A stretch of DNA of 64,000 nucleotides from Iris pallida (taxonomy: Eukaryota > Streptophyta > Magnoliopsida > Asparagales > Iridaceae), in assembly GCA_029216955.1 (NCBI GenBank), contig JANAVB010031417.1, forward strand, positions 21,525,938 to 21,589,937. The letters run 5' to 3'. Position numbers and translations under genes: made by a program. Below are positions 58,844 to 64,000 of this stretch, in pieces (within the stretch, counting starts at the first letter, position 1; the number at the start of each line of letters is the position of its first letter). The notes under the pieces were generated by a model. The model was not told the DNA's origin. It searched no databases and saw only the letters and a program-made list of their open reading frames with translations.

Positions 58844-60639
58844 GTCAAAAGTAGCGGAACTCCTATTCCCCGAGCCACATACGAGCTTCTAGTATGTTTT
58901 CCCAACTCACAAGCATTACAAAATAACTTCTCTTTATTAGCCCTTTGATATAAGGACGGATACATTCGACTAATAACTTTAAAAGATGAATGACCGACAC
59001 GCTGGTGGTGGAGTAGCAAGTCGACGTCAACACTGCGACAGGAAGCTTCTGGTGGTGCGTCTGCTACCAAGGATGCCAATGCGTTGTCCAGTCCAGTCCT
59101 GTCTAAATACCACAGCCCCTTATGCCATGTGCCAGTCCCAAGTCGTCGTCCTGTCCCTTTCTCCTGAAAAGTCACCGTAGGAATGTCAAAGGAAACAGTA
59201 CAGTTAAGATCAAGTATAATGGCACTAATTAATAGAAGATTGACAGGAAAAGACGGAACATGTAAGACATTGGTTAGAGTGATGGAAGGGGTGCATGCGA
59301 CAGTGCCTTTACCCATTACAGGGCTGGATGTACCATCAGCGGTCTGAATACTCTCCGGCAATGGTAGGTGAGTATAGTCCTGAAATGCACCACGGGATCC
59401 CGTGACATGGCGAGATGCCCCAGAGTCCATAATCCATCCTGGCTGATGGACAGATGCAAGAGCACGCGCAGAATTACCGGTACTAGTTTGGGCAAAGTAA
59501 GTGATGTGATCTACCGAGGTAGAAGACGCCCCAGGACTGTCGGCCGAACCTAGCTTTGTGCCTCGCAACTTCTCAAGGAACTCCCGCTCAAGCGGGATAA
59601 TTTCAGCCAGTTGATTCTCTCCCCCTTCCTCCGCCAGATTTGCTTTGTGTTCGCCCCTTCTACCAGCATATCCTCCTCTACTACCACGTCGGCCTCCACG
59701 ACCCCGTCCTCGATCATTAGACTGATTGCGCAAAGGTTTTGGACAAAATCGGATGAAATGTCTGGAGTCAACATAATTGTGGCAAACACCATCCACAGAT
59801 GGAGGTTGATTGAAGGCAGCAAGGGCAGACTTGTCAACTGCGGCTTACTCCCCCTGGTAGGAGTCCTTGTTGGGCATCAACTTCAGTCGAGCTTCTTCCT
59901 GTGTCATGACGGCTATAGCTTCTTCCAAGGTCGGAAGCGTGGGTTGGGATAGGAGGATATTCCGTCTCTGCTCAAATACAGGGTGTAGTCCCTACAGGAA
60001 TTTCATCATACGCTGTCGCAAAATATAAGCCAGGAATGTCTGAAAGTACTTCGCGAATGCCGGTTCGACTTGTGCATCTTCCATCCCAAGAGGATCATAA
60101 TGATCTAGATCAGACCAGTACTTCTTCAACTGGGCTGCGTACTCAGAGATGGTACGTTCGTCTTGGGCCACCCTATCGAGTTCATCTTGCAGTTGAAAGA
60201 CTCGCATAGGGTTGTCGGAGCCGGAGTACATATCTTTTAGAGTTCGTCATATATCAGCAGCAGCCTCCTTTGCCTCGACATTGCCCGACACCTGGTCGGT
60301 TAATGAGGCAGTCAACCACCCAGCCACTACGTTGTTGACAATCTCCCAAACAGTAAATTCCTTTACGGAGTGATCGGCTGGCGCCTTGGCTTGGCCAGTG
60401 ACATAGCCAACCAAGCCACGTCCCTTCAGCGTCCGCATCGCCTGTTGCGACCACTTCAAGTAGTTGGACGTTCCTTCCAACTTCGTCTCCAGCTTCTCCA
60501 ATTTTCCCATTTTGTAAGGTGACGGATCCACATCAGTATGGATCACACGTGGGACTGCCTCGATTAATCTCTTTGATAAGATATCATCAACCAAGGCCTT
60601 CATCTCTTCGGCCGTCAGTTTGCCACTGATCGAATCCAT
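58840..60639 (-). pseudogene. Copia-3 Gag and protease, three in-frame stops
   Basis: It starts at 60639 (MDSISGKLTAEEMKALVDD). Stops are TGA at 60249-60247 (Trp expected before RTLKDMYSG), TAG at 59994-59992 (after KFL, Gln expected) and a TAA near 59850. The zinc knuckle is damaged (CHNYVDSRHFIRFC, two positions off the CCHC pattern). A Gly/Arg-rich stretch follows, then the protease site (WIMDSGASRHVTG) and the start of integrase (FCNACELGKHTR). Confidence 0.88.
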
Positions 60640-61361
60640 GGCTTCTTCAACTGTGAACCCTATTCGTCGTCTTCTTCGGCTTCTTCAACGTCGGAGGCGG
60701 CAACTTCCCCAACTTCGTCGTCTTCTCCGTCTTCGTCGTCTTCGTCGTCACAGACTTTATGAATGCGCTACTAACTTGGCCAGCACCGGTGCGCGCATGT
60801 AAAGTGAACACGTCAGGTCACCAGAGAAGACATGATCAGTCTCTGTAGAGATCCCGATGTGAAGAAGGAATAACAAATAAAGCATTTGTTAGTTCCAAAC
60901 GGCGTAAGCGAGGATCAGAGTTGGTGCAAATAAAGCATTTGGCAGCCATCTGTCTTCGAAATACGCCATTTTTTTTTGTTTTTTTAATTGACGGCTAGGG
61001 TTTGTAGTAGATGGAAAGGCTAGGGTTAGACATGGTGGTGGCTAGGGTTAGGGTTTGGGAAGGGGGTGCCGCTGGAGGTCGGGAAGGAGGATCGGGGGGG
61101 CTGCTGCTTCGGGGGGGTTCGGGGGGGGTCGGGGGGGTTGCTACTTCGGCGGGGTCCGCTTCGGGGGTGTCGGGAGGGTCAGCTCGGGTGGTGGAGGTCG
61201 GTAGGGGGGTTGAGGGGGTCGGGTGGGTCGGGGGAGGGGGGGTCGGAGGGGCTGCTGGGGGTCGGGGGGGTCGGCTAGGGTGGTGGAGGTCGGTAGGGGG
61301 GTCGGGGGGGTTAAATAAAAAAAAATGTGGAGAGAGAGAGAGAGTTATGGCTCTGATACCA
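60640..61361 (-). other. Copia-3 leader with long C-runs (G-runs on + strand)
   Basis: Untranslated leader between the primer site and gag. Positions 61050-61310 are dominated by runs of 4-8 G on the + strand, so the element's RNA is C-rich there. Copia-4 has the same kind of tract at the same place. A (GA)n run lies beside the primer site. Confidence 0.75.
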
Positions 61362-61483
61362 TATAGAAAATAATGGTTGGATGATTTTATTGATGGACTA
61401 CTTCACTACTTATAGGGAGTCTAGCTCCTCTACATACTACATATTCCGATGTGGGACTAAAACTCCCTTATTGATTCTCAACA
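61362..61483 (-). repeat. 5' LTR of copia-3
   Basis: Matches 55930-56051. The primer site TGGTATCAGAGC is adjacent on the internal side. Confidence 0.93.
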
Positions 61484-62039
61484 GGCGTGTTCGGGCAGAC
61501 ACGAAGAGAGAGAGGGAGCCAACTGAGTTAGCACGTGGGGAGGGGGGCGCCAACTTAGTTGGCGCGCGCATGAAGAGAGAGGAGAGAGGAGAGAGGAGAG
61601 AGATAGGAGAGCGGAGAGATAGGAGAGAGGAGAGCGGTCAATTGGCGCAGGGAATTATATCCCCCACAAAATATGTAATATGGACAATACCAAATAAAAA
61701 TTATTTATTAAAGTTTTTAAATCGAAGAAATTTAAATGATACCAAAACAATTTAAATAAATAATGTTTTTCCAAAAAATTCGGGAATTATATTTTTGACG
61801 ATAGTAGATGTGATATTATCTATTTATTAAAATACCAAAACAATTTAAATAAATATTATCTATTTATATATTCCCCCCCGCTCTCCTCTCTCCTATCTAT
61901 CCGCTCTCCCGCTTTCTCCTCTCTCTACGCTAATTGAGTTGTCGTTTCCTTACCCCATTTACAAATTATCCAAACTTTTTATCTTTTATAGAATTTAGGG
62001 AAACTTCTTTACCCTATATGAAAATTTCTTATAGATTTA

Positions 62040-63226
62040 TTGTTGTTATGTTTACATCAACCTTCAGGTTTAGGTTTGTTGACATCTCGGTTCATGGCTA
62101 TACCCCTCAAATTGTTTACACTTGATTAAGCTTGGGTAAAGCTATGCAAGTTGATTTGCTATGTAGAATGTGTTCAGCTTTTACTTCTCTTTTTAGTTTT
62201 CACTATTTCCTGCAGGTCAAATCTGAATGTAGTAGGACATTAAGTTTGCCTGTATATATATATAATTGTTTTTTTAATATCTGGGTATGACAGTTTAGAA
62301 ATAATTTTAATAACTGGGTTGAGATTCAAAGTATGGTATCAAATCAGATAATGGAGAATAGTAATGTAAAACATGTACATCGTTTGTTTCCTCAAAAATA
62401 ACTTGAGTATATGTATGCTGATGTAGTTTGAAATTATTTTACAAGATATGGCTTGAACAAACTGATTAAGCAGAGATAGGCTTGTCGAACATTAATGTAG
62501 CTTAATCAAGGAAGCTCAAGCTGCAGTATTGGCCAACAAACCAAGGTTGGACATTGCCATGTTAGATTCGAGTTCAAGCAAATTAGGATAAATATTAGAT
62601 GAAGCTTGAACAAGTCAATTTCTTTGTTTCTTACCTAGTTATATCCTTTTTGTTATATATGCTTCATTATCACCTTTAGTATAGCAATTTTCTTGAGTTC
62701 TGAGTTGCCATTGTTTATGCATTTACAGATTACTTCAACAAAGTAACATTGACTTTAAACTGCCTTTACGAAATTTAGGTTCTCTTCTCGAGGTGGCTTG
62801 TCCTTGGGCCTCGCCCGTGATTGTCATACTAGAATTGTTCTGACTGAAAACCTTGTTTCGACTTGTTTATGACACATGTTAGATAGATCCCAAGTAACAA
62901 ACTGAAGTTTCTCGTATGGGAAGGAAATTTTATGTGAAATATCTTATATTATGTTCTATTGAAGATTTGAAGCATCATAAGACTGGTTATTACCTGTGTT
63001 TGAAATGATAGAGTTACGAGAGAGGAGAGACTCCAAATATATTAATGAGATTGTTCCAAGGAAAGGTAAATTGGTAAATGGGAACATATCGAGAACAAAT
63101 GATGATCGTTGAATTGGTTCATGATTTTGAAACTTGGATAAGTTGCATGTCAGCCTTTACGAATTGTGCAAGTACTATAGCATGGCTATGATATTGCGAA
63201 GAGACAAAACTACTACATAGGAGCGG
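62040..63226. other. Spacer, no gene seen
   Basis: AT-rich DNA resembling 31980-32700 and 53990-54430 in part (tgattaagcagagataggcttgt, aatgtagcttaatcaa), so an older segmental copy. No coding sequence. Confidence 0.6.
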
Positions 63227-63364
63227 TACAATGTTGAGAACTAATAAGGGATTTAGTCCCACATTGGAAAATGTAATATGAAGAGGAGCTAGACTCCCTA
63301 TAAGTAGTGGAGTAGTCCATCAATAAAAAATATACAACAATTATTCTCTACATGGTATCAGAGC

Positions 63365-63640
63365 CATAACCACACAAAAAAAAATTCTCACCCCTTCCCC
63401 AACCCGGCAAACCCCCCTGCTGCCAACCCTCCTCCCCTGCCGACCCCCCTCCTTCCCTCCAGCCCCCTGCCTCCCCCCCCCCCGACGCCTCCCCCCTGCC
63501 GCCGACCGCCCTTCCTCCGGACGCCCCCCTGCCTCCTGCCCCCCGACGCCCACCCCTGCCGACCCCCCCCCCGACGCCTCCCCTCCCTCTTCCGCCCCAC
63601 TGTTGTCGAACCCCCCCTTTTTCTCTCTAAAAAAAACCCT
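63365..63640 (+). other. C-rich leader of copia-4
   Basis: Runs of 5-10 C separated by short spacers, the counterpart of the G-run tract in copia-3 (61050-61310) read on the element's own strand. Confidence 0.75.
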
Positions 63641-63941
63641 AATTTGGGAGAGAGATTATGTGGGCGGTTATTCACAGACGGATGGCTGTCAAATACTTTA
63701 TTTGCACCTTCTGTTCCTAGATTTCGCCCTCCGAAATTACAAATACTTTATTTGTTTTCCGTTCTCGATCTGCAAATTAGGATCTACATGCACGCGCCGG
63801 TGTTGGCCATGTTAATAGCGCATTCATAAGGTCTCTGTTGAAGACTTTACATAAAGACGACGACGACGGAGTCGACGAAGACGAAAATGACGACGAAGCC
63901 GACGAAGACGACGCCGACAACGATTCACAGTTGATGACACC

Positions 63942-64000
63942 ATGGATTCGATCAGTGGTAAACTGACAGCAGAAGAGATGAAGGCCTTGGTTGATGATAT
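63942..64000 (+). CDS. Copia-4 Gag, N-terminus (runs off the window)
   Basis: It starts MDSISGKLTAEEMKALVDD, identical to the gag start of copia-3. A GACGAAGAC-rich stretch precedes it. Only 59 bases are visible, so its integrity cannot be judged. Confidence 0.8.
   Translation, partial: MDSISGKLTAEEMKALVDD

Larger units (their letters stand above)
55930..61483 (-). mobile_element. Ty1/copia retrotransposon 3 with 122-bp LTRs, TSD GGCGT
   Basis: LTRs at 55930-56051 and 61362-61483 are flanked by GGCGT (55925-55929 and 61484-61488). The primer site TGGTATCAGAGC abuts the right LTR, and a GAGGGGGAG purine tract abuts the left. All domains are present but broken. The short LTR and the RT words suggest an Ale/Retrofit-type element, which is inferred. 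The right LTR begins TATAG instead of TGTAG, a terminal G-to-A change. LTR identity is about 97% by eye. Confidence 0.95.
55832..62030. mobile_element. Mutator-like MITE, TSD ATAGATTTA, split by copia-3
   Basis: Inverted ends of about 100 bp (from cagaaattttcatataggg inwards at the left, and the inverse at 61930-62030) are flanked by the exact 9-bp duplication ATAGATTTA (55823-55831 and 62031-62039), typical of Mutator-like elements. Without copia-3 it is about 640 bp and encodes no transposase. Its interior includes (GA)n-rich DNA (61495-61635). The region at 43595-43640 (gaatagattaattgatgtt) looks like the unoccupied paralogous site. Confidence 0.9.
63232..64000 (+). mobile_element. Start of Ty1/copia retrotransposon 4 (copia-3 relative, opposite strand)
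   Basis: A 121-bp LTR (63232-63352, TGTTGAGAAC .. CTCTACA) is followed by the primer site TGGTATCAGAGC (63353-63364), a C-run leader and a gag start. It resembles the copia-3 LTR (about 80-85% by eye). The 5' flank is gtaca; the other end lies outside the window. Confidence 0.9.

Noticed and set aside
63353..63364. tRNA-Met-like sequence
   Set aside because: Only the 12-nt primer-binding complement is present, with no tRNA cloverleaf.

Overview
The window is a repeat-dense piece of plant nuclear DNA, most likely from a flowering eudicot. The evidence is split genes with GT-AG introns, plant-type CACTA, hAT and Mutator-like elements, Ty1/copia retrotransposons primed at an initiator-Met-tRNA type site, and a family of small secreted proline-rich proteins. 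No bacterial features, rRNA genes or tRNA genes were seen. The species cannot be named from sequence alone.

Left part (1-25 kb). An AT microsatellite and one exon-like stretch (157-217) precede a 4.3 kb sequence resembling a solo Ty3/gypsy LTR (791-5123). A complete 8.9 kb CACTA transposon (6105-15051, TSD GTA) carries a TNP2-type and a TNPA-type transposase gene, both on the minus strand and both broken only by TAG codons. A 3.4 kb non-autonomous CACTA (16025-19470, TSD GGT) follows. Between 19479 and 24817 lies an 11-exon minus-strand pseudogene of a replication protein A large-subunit (RPA1/DUF223-like) protein, with a hAT MITE inserted in exon 3.

Middle part (25-32 kb). A CACTA-ended insertion (24994-28913) sits in the RPA1-like upstream region. 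It carries exons of a quinone oxidoreductase-like gene and a C-terminal ORF of unknown function. Repeats, a 109-bp snap-back palindrome and MITEs follow.

Right part (30-64 kb). The host content is a minus-strand tandem family of small secreted proline-rich proteins (PELPK1-like): four intact genes (30.5, 38.6, 42.8 and 53.2 kb) and one truncated copy (55.5 kb), all with the same core-promoter block. The cluster is split by retrotransposons. Copia-1 (32918-37997, TSD AGATG) lies between genes 1 and 2. Older LTR relics lie between 2 and 3. Copia-2 (45891-52190, TSD GTAAC) lies between 3 and 4. Copia-3 (55930-61483, TSD GGCGT) is nested in a Mutator-like MITE (55832-62030, TSD ATAGATTTA) upstream of copy 5. 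The start of copia-4, a relative of copia-3 in the opposite orientation, runs off the right end.

Insertion history can be read directly because several insertions have an unoccupied paralogous site inside the window. Most premature stops are TAG or TGA at places where CAG, CGA or TGG is expected, which fits decay by cytosine deamination in methylated DNA. The four proline-rich genes are the only clearly intact protein-coding genes.
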